A stretch of 64,000 nucleotides of DNA from positions 4,526,001-4,590,000 of the forward strand of contig CP101406.1 in the NCBI GenBank assembly GCA_024758765.1, read 5' to 3'. The position numbers and the translations under genes were made by a program. The notes below the pieces were generated by a model, which was given only the letters and a program-made list of their open reading frames with translations, searched no databases and was not told where the DNA came from. How positions within the stretch are numbered: the stretch's first letter is position 1; each line of letters starts with the position of its first letter. Source of the DNA: Mycobacterium sp. SVM_VP21. GTDB lineage: Bacteria > Actinomycetota > Actinomycetes > Mycobacteriales > Mycobacteriaceae. Below, piece by piece: positions 1 to 8,959 of the stretch.

Positions 1-1889
1 GCGATCTCAATGGTGGTAGCGGCGGAGCTGGCGGTGCTGGCGGTGTCGGCGGTCTTGGTGGAACCAAGTTGTACGGCTCTTTCGGGCAGGCGGGCCAGGA
101 CGCGGATGGCGCTGACGGTGGCGCAGGCGGCGCAGGTGGCGACGCCTACCAAGTCGATGGCGTCTTCCAGGGCAATGGCGGTGCAGGCGGCAGCGGCGGT
201 GCGGCGGGTGATGGCAACATCGGTGGCAATGGTGGTGCCGGCGGTTCCGGCGGTGACGGCGTCAACGGTGGTGCTGGGCTGGGCGGTGGAGCCGGTGGGG
301 ACTCCCTGGGGGCCAATACCGGTGGTGCCGGCGGTGCGGGCGGTGATGGCGGCGCCGCCACCGGCAGCCAAACCAGTAGTGGCATTGGCGGCATCGGCGG
401 CAAGGGCGGTGCTGGTGGCGCGAGTGTCAGCGGCAGCGGCAGCGGCGGCGCCGGCGGCCAAGGTGGCAATGGCGGCGACGGCGCCATTGCCGACAACACT
501 GTCCAGACCACCGGCGGCTCCGGTGGAATGGGTGGTACGGGCGGGGCCGGTGTCGGCGGCGGCGCCGCTGGTAACGGCGGAGATGGCGGTACCGGCACCT
601 ACCACGGCGGCAACGGCGGTAGCGGCGGTGTGGGTGGCCGCAGCAGCGGGAGTGGAGCCGGTGCCGCGGGCGGCGACGGCGGCGACGGCGGCGACGCTAC
701 CGGTTGGGATGATACGAACGGTACCCACCTTCCCGCCGGAACCATCTTTAGCCAGGGCGGCAATGGCGGCACCGGTGGCACCGGGGGCGGTGGCCTGAAC
801 GGGGTCACCGGTGACGGCGGTACCGGGGGCGACGGCGGCGCTGGCGCTGATCACGGTGTCAGCGTGGGCGGTAATGGCGGTAACGGTGGCGGCAGTGGTG
901 GTCTCGCGCTCGGCGGGACAGGCACAGCGGGTAACGGCGGTGCAGGTGGTACCGGCGGTAACGGTACAGCGTCGGGCGGCAACGGCGGCGCCGGTGGTGC
1001 CGGCGCGTTGTGGCAAGGCCTGGGACCGTCTGGCAACGGCGGCGCCGGCGGTGATGGCGGCAACAGCGGCGGCGTCGCGACCCCAACCAACAACCTCGGG
1101 ATCGGTCCCAGCCACGCCGGCAACGGCGGCGCCGGAGGTAGCGGTGGTCAAAATCTCAGCAATGGTGCTAGTGGCAACGGCGGAGACGGCGGTAACGGAG
1201 GCTCCGGAGCTGGAGGTGTTGACGGTGGTCACGGCGGCAACGGAGGCGGAGCTGGCAGCAATCTCGCCAGCACGGGTGCTGCCGGCGGTAGCGGCGGCGA
1301 CGGGGGGCAAGGCGGCGCGGCGACAGGCACGGGTAACGGTGGCGCTGGCGGCAACGGCGGTGTTGGCGCTGGTGCTGGACGGGGTGCGGTTGGCGCTAAA
1401 TCCGCCACCGCGGCAGGCGGTGACGGCGGTACCGGCGGTGCCGGCGGCACGGGTGGCCAAGGCGGTGCCGGGGGAACTGCGAACACCGGCGACGGCGGTG
1501 AAGGCGGTAAAGGCGGTAACGGGGGCCGTGGAGGCGCTGGCGGCGCCGGGGGTGCGGGCGGCGCCGACAGTAACGGCAATGGCCTTGACGGCGGAAACGG
1601 TGGTGACGCCGGCACCGGCGGCACCGGCGGGGCGGGCGGCGCGGGCGGCACCAGCACGGGCGGTGGCAGCCAAGGTGCCGGTGGTAATGGCGGCGCCGGT
1701 GGTAACGGCGGAATTGGCGGCAAGGGAGGTAACGCCGGCACTCCGAGCGGCAGCGGGACCACCGGACAACCCGGTGCCGGCGGGGCTGGTGGGACCGGTG
1801 GCAACGGTGGCGGCGCGGGCCCCGGCAGTCCCGCCGGCCAGCCCGGAAGCGCCGGCAATACCGGGGCCGACGGCCAGCCTGGCTCGTAG
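1..1889 (+). CDS. PE_PGRS family protein, C-terminal part (5' truncated by window)
   Basis: The frame is open from the first bases of the window and ends at a TAG at 1887-1889. The whole visible product (over 620 residues) is made of Gly-Gly-Ala and Gly-Gly-Asn type repeats, the PGRS domain of mycobacterial PE_PGRS proteins. The N-terminal PE domain, which would carry the type VII secretion signal, lies upstream of the window. The tail ends with a short PGSAGNTGADGQPGS segment and has no extra C-terminal enzyme domain. PE_PGRS proteins are surface-associated or secreted; their exact roles are mostly unknown. Because of the composition, several other frames here are also open and should be ignored. 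Confidence 0.93.
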   Translation, partial: DLNGGSGGAGGAGGVGGLGGTKLYGSFGQAGQDADGADGGAGGAGGDAYQVDGVFQGNGGAGGSGGAAGDGNIGGNGGAGGSGGDGVNGGAGLGGGAGGDSLGANTGGAGGAGGDGGAATGSQTSSGIGGIGGKGGAGGASVSGSGSGGAGGQGGNGGDGAIADNTVQTTGGSGGMGGTGGAGVGGGAAGNGGDGGTGTYHGGNGGSGGVGGRSSGSGAGAAGGDGGDGGDATGWDDTNGTHLPAGTIFSQGGNGGTGGTGGGGLNGVTGDGGTGGDGGAGADHGVSVGGNGGNGGGSGGLALGGTGTAGNGGAGGTGGNGTASGGNGGAGGAGALWQGLGPSGNGGAGGDGGNSGGVATPTNNLGIGPSHAGNGGAGGSGGQNLSNGASGNGGDGGNGGSGAGGVDGGHGGNGGGAGSNLASTGAAGGSGGDGGQGGAATGTGNGGAGGNGGVGAGAGRGAVGAKSATAAGGDGGTGGAGGTGGQGGAGGTANTGDGGEGGKGGNGGRGGAGGAGGAGGADSNGNGLDGGNGGDAGTGGTGGAGGAGGTSTGGGSQGAGGNGGAGGNGGIGGKGGNAGTPSGSGTTGQPGAGGAGGTGGNGGGAGPGSPAGQPGSAGNTGADGQPGS

Positions 1890-1963
1890 GCACGCGAAGG
1901 TCGGCTGAGGTCGTCGGGTCCATCGTTGGCCCGACGACCGAGGCCGTTGCGCAAGGGGTCGGA

Positions 1964-3763
1964 ATGTGTGGGGACATCATGCCTACTGCGGACACTTTGG
2001 TGGAGTTATTGCGTCAGCAGGCCGCCCGGTTGGGGGAGAAAGCCGCATTTAGCTTTTCCCATCACGGCGATGGACATGATGGCCGTCAGCTGACATATCG
2101 GGAGCTGGATACCCGGGCGCGAGCCATCGGGGCACAGCTGCAGCGGTTGGATGCGGCCGGCTCGCCGGTGTTGGTGATATATGGCCCTGGATTAGACGGC
2201 ATTGCAGGTATTTTCGGCTGCTTGTACGCCGGTGCCGTTGCGGTGCCGGTTCCTGAGCAGGTCGGGTCGCGGCTGGCGTCGGTGATCGCTGAGGTGGGGA
2301 CGGGCTTCGCAGTGGCACCTCCGAGTATGCCTGCCAGCATCCGGTTGGTGGCAGACGCTACGGCCACCCGCGCCAGTGGGGAACCCCTGCTGTGGTGTGG
2401 CACCGAGGACGGCGACGCCGCCGCTTGGGTGGCGCCGGATGTCGACGCCGACAGCATCGCGTTGATTCAGTATTCGGCGGGCTCGACGCTTTTTTCGAAG
2501 GGTGTGGTGCTGACCCACGAGAACGTGATGATCGACCTGGAGGCCATCGGCGCGGCAGGTTTGGGAGATCAGCGCGATGTGGCGGTGTCGTGGTTGCCGA
2601 CGCATCAGGCGCCGGGTCTGATTGGCGGGTTGTTGGCGACGATCTACCTCGGCGCCACCACCGTACAGATGTCGCCGTCGGCATTCATCCAGAGGCCGAT
2701 GCGTTGGCTGGAAGCGATTTCCCGATGGCGGGCCACGATAACCCTGGCCCCGGACTACGCCTACCGGTTGTGCGTGCAGCGCAGCACCCCCGCACAGCGT
2801 GCGGCACTGGATCTGTCGAGTCTGTCCGCCGCGGCAATTGCGGGGAGTGAGCCGACACGGGCTGCAACGATGGAAGCGTTCGCGCGGACTTTCGCCCCGG
2901 CGGGATTTCAGCGCGAAGCGTTCATGCCGGTGTATGGACTGGCGGAGGCTACCTGGCTGGTCTCCGGTGGTTCCGAATCCGAAGGGTCGGTGGTCTGCCA
3001 CGTCGATCGTGATGGACTGAGCTCTGGTTGGATCGCTGAGGCCCGCCCGGACGACCCTGCCGCGGTTGCGATAGTGGGGTGCGGGCGCCCGCGCCAGCCG
3101 GTAGTGGTCGTCGACCCCGAGACCCGGCTGGAGTGTGGGCCGGATGAAGTCGGGGAAATCTGGATCGCTGGTTCCGCTGTCGCCCGGGGTTATTGGAACG
3201 CGTCTGCCCAAAGTGACTACCTCTTCGAGGCATTCCTCGCCGACGGTGGCGGGGGACCGTTTCTGCGCACCGGTGACATCGGCTTCTTGCGGGGTGAGGA
3301 GTTGTTTCTCACCGGGCGATGTAAGGACCTGGTGGTCGTGCGCGGGGTGCACTATTACCCCCAGGAGCTTGAGGCGACCGTGGCGGACTGCCATGCGGCG
3401 TTGCTGACCGGGCGTGGTGCAGTGTTCGCCGATGAATCCGAGGAACTGGTGGTCGTGCACGAGGTCAGCTGTTCCATCGGTGGGGCCGAACTGGCGCTGC
3501 TGGTGCAGCGGATCCAGTCCGCACTCGCTGAAAGTTATGGAATCCAAGCGGTTTCGATCGTTCTAGTGGAGGCGATGCGGATCCCCACCGCTCCTGACGG
3601 TGCGATTCGGCGTGACGCGTGTCGCTGTCAGTTCCTGGACGGTGACATCGGCCCTTTGGCGCAATGGCGCGTAGACGGACCCGGCGCCAAACCGCGGGAA
3701 GCCAACGTGGTCGAACTCACCGCGGGGGCGCGTGCCCGAGGGCAACGAGTATCCCGCTCGTGA
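1964..3763 (+). CDS. Fatty-acyl-AMP ligase (FAAL), FadD family
   Basis: 599-residue adenylate-forming enzyme that would activate a fatty acid as acyl-adenylate for transfer to a carrier protein. The order is family-typical: a P-loop-like SAGSTLFSKG motif near residue 170, the SWLPTHQAPGLIGG stretch near 210, and C-terminal FLRTGDIGFL and LFLTGRCKDLVVVRG motifs followed by HYYPQELE, typical of FAALs. Two motifs deviate: TSGST reads SAGST, and the usual HDMGL reads HQAPGL. The start at 1964 has AAGGGG five bases upstream; an ATG at 1979 is a good alternative. No polyketide synthase or acyl carrier is adjacent, so the acceptor is unknown. A MarR regulator follows 19 bp downstream. Confidence 0.85.
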   Translation: MCGDIMPTADTLVELLRQQAARLGEKAAFSFSHHGDGHDGRQLTYRELDTRARAIGAQLQRLDAAGSPVLVIYGPGLDGIAGIFGCLYAGAVAVPVPEQVGSRLASVIAEVGTGFAVAPPSMPASIRLVADATATRASGEPLLWCGTEDGDAAAWVAPDVDADSIALIQYSAGSTLFSKGVVLTHENVMIDLEAIGAAGLGDQRDVAVSWLPTHQAPGLIGGLLATIYLGATTVQMSPSAFIQRPMRWLEAISRWRATITLAPDYAYRLCVQRSTPAQRAALDLSSLSAAAIAGSEPTRAATMEAFARTFAPAGFQREAFMPVYGLAEATWLVSGGSESEGSVVCHVDRDGLSSGWIAEARPDDPAAVAIVGCGRPRQPVVVVDPETRLECGPDEVGEIWIAGSAVARGYWNASAQSDYLFEAFLADGGGGPFLRTGDIGFLRGEELFLTGRCKDLVVVRGVHYYPQELEATVADCHAALLTGRGAVFADESEELVVVHEVSCSIGGAELALLVQRIQSALAESYGIQAVSIVLVEAMRIPTAPDGAIRRDACRCQFLDGDIGPLAQWRVDGPGAKPREANVVELTAGARARGQRVSRS

Positions 3764-3782
3764 TCCAGGGGAGGCGGATCGC

Positions 3783-4295
3783 GTGATGGCAGGTTTCGTC
3801 CCCGGTCGAGCCGCGCGTAGTGAACCCGGACTGGATCTGGCCGAACAGAAATCGTGGCAGAACTACTTGGCGACGGTGTTGCGCATGACCACTGTGCTCA
3901 ACCGCCAGTTGACCGATCTTCACCAGTTGACACTGGCCGATGTGCAGCTGCTGGAGATCCTGGGCGACGCGGCGTCGGGCAGTGTTCGGATGGGTGATCT
4001 GGCCGGCGCGTTGGCACTGTTGCCGAGCCGATTGACCAGACAGGTCCGGCGACTCGAGGTCCGGGGCTTGGTGCTGCGAGCGGTGAACCCGCAGGACCGC
4101 CGATGCGTTGTGGTCACCATCACCGACATGGGGCGAAACTTGTTAGGGCAGGCCATGGTCACCTACGCGAATGCGGTACGGGTCTATTTCCTTGCGCCGT
4201 TGAGCCGCCCACAGGTCGGGGTTATGGCGGTTTCCTGTCGGCAAATCGGAGATGCGCTGAAACGTCGTGGGCGACCAGGACCAGCCCGACCCTGA
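3783..4295 (+). CDS. MarR family transcriptional regulator
   Basis: About 170-residue winged-helix regulator. The DNA-binding core is visible in the middle: the helix around LADVQLLEILGDAASGSVRMGDLAGAL, the recognition region LLPSRLTRQVRRLEVRGLV, and a wing with NPQDRRCVVVTITDMG, the usual MarR DxR signature. I prefer the GTG at 3783 because GGGGAGG (3768-3774) sits 8 bases upstream; ATG 3786 is equally possible, and the reading frame is open back to a GTG at 3732, inside the ligase gene. It is probably co-transcribed with the acyl-AMP ligase and may control it in response to a lipid or phenolic ligand; this is inferred from position only. Confidence 0.85.
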   Translation: MMAGFVPGRAARSEPGLDLAEQKSWQNYLATVLRMTTVLNRQLTDLHQLTLADVQLLEILGDAASGSVRMGDLAGALALLPSRLTRQVRRLEVRGLVLRAVNPQDRRCVVVTITDMGRNLLGQAMVTYANAVRVYFLAPLSRPQVGVMAVSCRQIGDALKRRGRPGPARP

Positions 4296-4788
4296 CTGAG
4301 TCGCAGTCCTTCGACCGGGGCGAGCCCACGCACCAGAAGCCCGGGCATGCTTCGCGCGGGTTCAGGTGTTCCTGGTCCGCGAACTTTCCTGGGAGGATGG
4401 GGTATTTCAGTTCGGCTGGACTGTCGCCGGTCCGGCCATGATGCACGTCCCGACGTGGACCGGTCGGTCTCTCAGGTCACTTTGGCAGAAATGGCAAGTC
4501 TGTTGGTCCCAGTCGGAACACGGCCTGCGCCGCTCCGCGCCTCCGGCCGTATTCCGACTGGCCTTTCGGATGTGGTTGCGTGAGGTGGATGGGTCGCTCG
4601 GTGGTGGTGGTGGTGGGTTTGTGTTCGCCCGCTATCGGCTTGGTGCCGGGCATCTTTCCGGTCCTGAGGGATGCGGCGCGGATCGGTACGTGACAGGTGA
4701 GCGGCGGTGCCGGCACCTATACGGAGGCCCCTCTCACCCGAGGTAGACATCTTGTGGCGGGCAACGAACCAATGCTCCGCCGTGATCC
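4296..4788. other. Intergenic stretch without a convincing gene
   Basis: About 490 bp between the MarR gene and the first gene of the accessory island. A 126-codon frame exists on the plus strand (4366-4746) and shorter ones on the minus strand, but none has a good ribosome-binding site or a recognisable protein character; the plus frame is rich in Trp, Arg and Gly runs. The stretch may hold decayed sequence marking the left edge of the island. Confidence 0.5.
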
Positions 4789-5208
4789 CTAAAAAATGCG
4801 GTCCTCGTCGTTGAGGGGACTCCCGCATCGGCAGCATCGCCCCCGAGAGTTCGGTCCCTCCGTGTGGTCGGTGCATTCGTCGGGCCTCATTGGCCAATCG
4901 TCATCTTCCAGCTGTTGGCGGTGAAGTCGTTCAGCGAGAGCCCTTTCTTCGGGATCAGCGATCATGTAGCCGCCTTCCACACGGACCCACTGCCCGGACA
5001 CCACGAGCTCCATCGCAGTCAATGACGTTTCAGCGCTGAGGTAGCCATCGGAAATGAACCCGGGCGTGTCATAGCGCACGCTCGCCGTTACCGCGAAAGC
5101 ATTCAGATCAAAAGCGGCACGTGACAGAACGACATGCTCGCCGGAGCGCTGTTCTACGCGGAAGAACTCTCGATGGTCCTCGTCCTCAAAGTGGCCACTA
5201 GTTACCAT
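4789..5208 (-). CDS. Orphan protein with C-terminal Cys-rich (zinc-ribbon-like) motif
   Basis: 139 residues, preceded by GAGGAAG close to the ATG. The N-terminal two thirds is acidic and polar with no signal peptide or membrane segment. The C-terminus contains a C-x-D-H-T stretch followed by C-C-R-C within the last 30 residues, which could bind zinc. I do not recognise the family. Its position inside the low-GC island next to the TIR/ATPase operon, on the same strand, suggests mobile-element or phage origin. It is 49 bp downstream of a possible small ORF at 5258-5395. Function unknown. Confidence 0.6.
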   Translation of the reverse strand: MVTSGHFEDEDHREFFRVEQRSGEHVVLSRAAFDLNAFAVTASVRYDTPGFISDGYLSAETSLTAMELVVSGQWVRVEGGYMIADPEERALAERLHRQQLEDDDWPMRPDECTDHTEGPNSRGRCCRCGSPLNDEDRIF

Positions 5209-5257
5209 GATCTTCCTCTCGGAACGTTACCCGTAGCGCTGTTGCCCGCCTGCAAAT

Positions 5258-5395
5258 CTAGCGCCGCGCTCCGCTGGCGTCATCTGCCTGCAGTGCGGCT
5301 ATTGCGTCGAGCAGCAGCTCGGCAAGCAGCTCCGCGTAGTTCACGATCGCGAACCGATGCCGAACGGGAGCCCCGAAACAGCTTGTCCGTGACAC
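5258..5395 (-). CDS. Possible small protein (45 aa), low confidence
   Basis: A minus-strand frame starting at a GTG gives 45 residues ending in an amphipathic Leu/Ala-rich helix (NYAELLAELLLDAIAALQ) with a polar tail, which looks more protein-like than chance frames nearby. No strong ribosome-binding site is visible, only GGAG very close to the GTG. It lies just upstream of and co-directional with the 139-residue orphan gene. The remaining bases between 5209 and 5550 contain nothing I can name. Confidence 0.3.
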   Translation of the reverse strand: MSRTSCFGAPVRHRFAIVNYAELLAELLLDAIAALQADDASGARR

Positions 5396-5550
5396 GGCTC
5401 CGTACCCATCGCTCTGTCAGTCGAGAACCGCTTTTCATCCAATGTATTCGTCGCGAAGCAGCCCCAAGACGGCTTGAGTGTGCGTCCGCGACGGAGCCAA
5501 CCGCATCGTTGGTCGTAGCGAGCCAGTCCGACCGCTTAGGGCTCGCCGAC

Positions 5551-6954
5551 TCAGCGTCCCTTCGCGCGCCCCCCGAAGTAAGCGCCTAGAAACCCTGGCG
5601 CCAAGAGGCGCTCGGCAAGAGTCTCCCCGGTCTCGGGCAGAGTCAGTAGCCGAGCGCTGAAACTTAGGCGGTGAATCGCGTCTGCGCGGGCCTCTGGACT
5701 GAGGCGTAATGAAGCGATCGACTTGGCTGCTAGGAGCTCTTCCTGAAGCCGGCCGTCGAATTCTCCGCGTATGTAGCCGAAATGTCGTTCGAGAGGGTTA
5801 AGTTCGTAGTTGCTCCAGGGCCACGTCCCCCACTCCGCCATACCTTGAGTCAGTACACAGCGCACGCGATCTGGCAGGAACATGCTTTGCTCGGATAAGA
5901 ACCACGCCAGGTACTCGGCGTATTCGTAGTAACGGACTGCTGGACCAAAGGCCGCAGCTTCGCCGGCGACAAAACGACAAGCGATGCCAGAAGGACTGTA
6001 CGCGTCCAAATTCGGATCACGTAGCGCATATTCGTCATCGCACCGGGGGAGTGCGCTGTCGCTGGTCAGATTGCCGTGGCCTCTTTGCTGCCGACAGGCA
6101 AGCCCACGGGCGAGGGACGTCTCGTACAGTTCTTGGATCCGATCCTCGAATTGACCACCGAATCCGGGAATGGCCAGCTGAGGAGCGTAAGCGAGCATGT
6201 AACGAGGAAACTCATGGCAGACCTGCGCGAGGCCCGGGGTGCCATCAATGAAGGCGTGTACATCTTCGGGCCGCGTGATTTGCGTGATCGGCCGCGCCTC
6301 AGCAACCCTTCGCCATTCCATTTGAGCCGCGGCCCAGGCTAGCCGATAACCGCGCTCGTCTGGTTCCCGAGACGGCTCGGGTAGCGGAAAGCCCCACCGA
6401 CCCCAGCCCATGGCTTCTTGAAACCCGCCTTCAAGGTCGTTTGACTCCGATGCAGCGGCAACATCAAGCCACCAATCATCCGTAACGATAGGCGGGTTGT
6501 AGCCCATGTCGATCAGTTGATCGCGAGCAATGATCAATGTCGAACCACGCGGACGGATTACCTCGCAGAGCTGACGTACGACCTGATCGATACCATTTAC
6601 ACTCGATGCCGCTACCTTATCGGCAAGAGGTGGCGAGAATGTTAGGACATCATCGCGCGTTACCCCATGCCAAATTGGTAGTAAGACACCCTGGCTTTCT
6701 ATCTCGCGCGCCACCAAACCGTCGAGTTCCCACTGAGACCAACCCTTGGAGAAAAAGCTGTGGCTAAGGACGACCACTCCGTAACGGGATTGACTCAGGC
6801 CACGGTCAATCGACCGCCGGAGAGAATCTCCGATGCGAAGACTGAACTCGTCGTACCAAACCTCGATGTGCTCCTCGCGTAGCCTTTCTGCGAGCAAGCG
6901 AACGAAACCAAGCTTGTCCTCGCTTGCGTGGCAGATGAATGCGTCGAAGAGCAT
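5551..6954 (-). CDS. TIR-domain protein with uncharacterised C-terminal domain
   Basis: 467 residues. Residues 1 to about 125 form a TIR domain: strand A with DAFICHASEDK, a BB-loop region YDEFSLRIGDSL, then VVVLSHSFFSKGWSQWELDGL in which Glu76 is at the position of the catalytic glutamate of NAD-cleaving TIR enzymes. The remaining roughly 340 residues are Trp- and Tyr-rich, without transmembrane segments, and match no family I know. Bacterial TIR proteins commonly deplete NAD or make signalling nucleotides during phage infection; that role is inferred here. The gene lies 35 bp downstream of the ATPase gene on the same strand, so the two very likely form one operon. Base composition is lower in GC than the chromosomal neighbours, suggesting horizontal transfer. 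Confidence 0.85.
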   Translation of the reverse strand: MLFDAFICHASEDKLGFVRLLAERLREEHIEVWYDEFSLRIGDSLRRSIDRGLSQSRYGVVVLSHSFFSKGWSQWELDGLVAREIESQGVLLPIWHGVTRDDVLTFSPPLADKVAASSVNGIDQVVRQLCEVIRPRGSTLIIARDQLIDMGYNPPIVTDDWWLDVAAASESNDLEGGFQEAMGWGRWGFPLPEPSREPDERGYRLAWAAAQMEWRRVAEARPITQITRPEDVHAFIDGTPGLAQVCHEFPRYMLAYAPQLAIPGFGGQFEDRIQELYETSLARGLACRQQRGHGNLTSDSALPRCDDEYALRDPNLDAYSPSGIACRFVAGEAAAFGPAVRYYEYAEYLAWFLSEQSMFLPDRVRCVLTQGMAEWGTWPWSNYELNPLERHFGYIRGEFDGRLQEELLAAKSIASLRLSPEARADAIHRLSFSARLLTLPETGETLAERLLAPGFLGAYFGGRAKGR

Positions 6955-6989
6955 GGCCAGCCTCGTTCTCGAGATTTGCAGGCACGAAC

Positions 6990-8606
6990 CTACCCGAAGG
7001 GTAAGACGTCTTGAACAGGTCCCAATAGGGTAGACACTTCATCGGGATACTCGTCTGCCCAGACGCTTAGAAACGCCCCGCGTACGATCACTTCTGCGAG
7101 CAGTCCCAGTCGCTCGCCGATTTGTGTGAACAGCAAATGGTGATCTCGACAGGTATCGCCCGTCCCTGTCACAACATCGACAACTTCGGATTGACGAGTG
7201 AGCGGCAGCTGCAAGGCTGCGGTCAAGCGGGCCGCAGCTGGCTGAATCCGCTCTAGGACACGGTAGTAGACGTACGTCTCGGGCATCTCGCCCGGCAGTC
7301 TAAATACTGTGGCCGATTCTGACTGCTTGGAGTCACCGTCGATGTAACACCTGGATGGGAATGGGGCGCTTGGATCGGCGTTGTGGTATTGGTTAATCTT
7401 GACCGCAGTTCCATCACCCTGCATGGCATGTATTTGAACAGCATCCAGCGCCACGGGTTTCGTAGAACGCCGCAATGCGACCTCAAGCCAGTTCCGGGCG
7501 AAATCGTCCTCAACAAATAGGGCTAACCGCGCCTCAATCTGACCGGTAACTGCACGAAGTGCGCGAATATCAAGCTTTCCTTGAACGATATCTCCGTTCA
7601 GACAGACCCAGACTGCATCCGTTGGCAACGGTATCAGCGCATCGTTACTGTGCGTGGTAAAAATTACCTGCGCCTTCTTTCGATGAGCGACATCGATTAG
7701 ATAGTCGACCATCCGCACTGTCGCTACCGGATGAAGGCCATTCTCAATCTCTTCGATCAGTATCAATGAATTCTCGCCGGAGGCCTCGATATCCATCAAC
7801 ATTCGAATCACACTGGATTCTCCAGCGCCGAAATGAAACTCGGAGTAACCCGTGCCGGTACCTGTTTTTCCAGCCAGCAATGATACCTTGCCACTAGCGT
7901 CAACCTGGATACTCTCGAAGCTTGAAATATCCTTGCCGAGGATCTTTTTTGCGGCATCGGCAACTTCGGCCTTGAGGACAAAAATTCGGTCGGGAGGGAC
8001 CGCAAACCCGGTGGAAGCGCACCGACGCAGCTCCACCCTTTCGTTTGCAGGAACTGTCCGCGCGACACCAAATGTCAGAACTTCGCGGCTGAGCGCGTCG
8101 CGATTCCATCGCTGGCGCCTGAAACTGGCAGTCCGTCGGAAGATCTCGCGTTGCTGTTCCTGCCGATCAAGCAGTTCGTACTCAATGCTCCAGTCCTGCA
8201 TCGAGTCGTCGAATTTTCCACTCTTCGCGAAGAATTGACGCGGCTGAACCTCCTTATAGGCGCAACCCGCAGCGCCTAGCACCGTCGTCTTCCCTCCGCC
8301 ATTTGGGCCGATAAGCGCGGTAACAGGAAAATCGAACCGCACCTCCTGCCCGTGAAAACCTCGAACACGAGTTAACGTCAACCTAGTCAGGAATTTACCG
8401 TAATTGGATTTGCGTACCTTGTCTTGAAGTTCAGCAATCACGCTCGACCGGATCTCGCTCCGCAGTCCGCGGGCAACAGAACTCGAGCGGAGCCCACTAG
8501 CAGTGGCGTCTGTGTCGATGTCGGTCACGAGATTATTGTCCACCATCTGGCTCACTCGATCCCAGTCAGCTACCCCGAGTTGGATGGACTTGGGCTCTGG
8601 CGACAC
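6990..8606 (-). CDS. AAA/ABC-type ATPase with TOPRIM-like C-terminal domain (OLD-like)
   Basis: 538 residues. Walker A is GPNGGGKTT at about 100-108 following a strand that begins LTRVRGFHGQEVRFDFP, typical of SMC/RecF/OLD-type ATPases. A signature-like GAGESS at 260-265, Walker B LILIEEIENGLHP at 281-293 and an H-loop TTHS at 317-320 complete the ATPase. The C-terminal part has a TOPRIM pattern: LFVEDD with Glu366, then CYIDGDS with the DxD pair Asp423/Asp425. OLD-family proteins are ATP-gated nucleases, several of them anti-phage effectors or sensors. The GTG start lacks a clear ribosome-binding site; an internal ATG at residue 21, preceded by GAGTGAG, could be the true start. First gene of the operon with the TIR protein. 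One 60-base line at 8401-8460 has only 29 G/C. Confidence 0.85.
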   Translation of the reverse strand: MSPEPKSIQLGVADWDRVSQMVDNNLVTDIDTDATASGLRSSSVARGLRSEIRSSVIAELQDKVRKSNYGKFLTRLTLTRVRGFHGQEVRFDFPVTALIGPNGGGKTTVLGAAGCAYKEVQPRQFFAKSGKFDDSMQDWSIEYELLDRQEQQREIFRRTASFRRQRWNRDALSREVLTFGVARTVPANERVELRRCASTGFAVPPDRIFVLKAEVADAAKKILGKDISSFESIQVDASGKVSLLAGKTGTGTGYSEFHFGAGESSVIRMLMDIEASGENSLILIEEIENGLHPVATVRMVDYLIDVAHRKKAQVIFTTHSNDALIPLPTDAVWVCLNGDIVQGKLDIRALRAVTGQIEARLALFVEDDFARNWLEVALRRSTKPVALDAVQIHAMQGDGTAVKINQYHNADPSAPFPSRCYIDGDSKQSESATVFRLPGEMPETYVYYRVLERIQPAAARLTAALQLPLTRQSEVVDVVTGTGDTCRDHHLLFTQIGERLGLLAEVIVRGAFLSVWADEYPDEVSTLLGPVQDVLPFG

Positions 8607-8959
8607 CCGGTTGAGGCGACACGGCGGTGTACTTGATCCATCCGCTCGAAAACCGGCGTAGTTGTTCGGGAGGTTCGCTACAAGCGACGGGACTTGCCGC
8701 GAAGCACGTGACTGGAGACAACTCGTTCAGCAGTCCATCCGCGCCCGGCGGAGGGACTTGACACATGATCATCCTGGGCTGATGACGTTCGGCGCCATCA
8801 TTCGATGACGGTCGGTCGGGGCATCCGTGTCGGGCGCATTGTCGCCATGTCCGGTTTGTGTCCGGTGGTCAGACAGGCGCCGTGCGTCAGTCGCGCTCAG
8901 TGCGCCGTATTTGACGCATGGATGTCGTTAAAGCGCAGGTCAGCACTCATTCCACCCAC

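Noticed and set aside
146..1954. Several long frames inside the PE_PGRS gene, on both strands
   Set aside because: They are Ala-, Val-, Pro- or Arg-rich shadows created by the Gly-Gly-Ala repeat code, with no independent support.
4366..4746. 126-codon plus-strand frame
   Set aside because: No ribosome-binding site, odd Trp/Gly/Arg-rich composition and no family resemblance.
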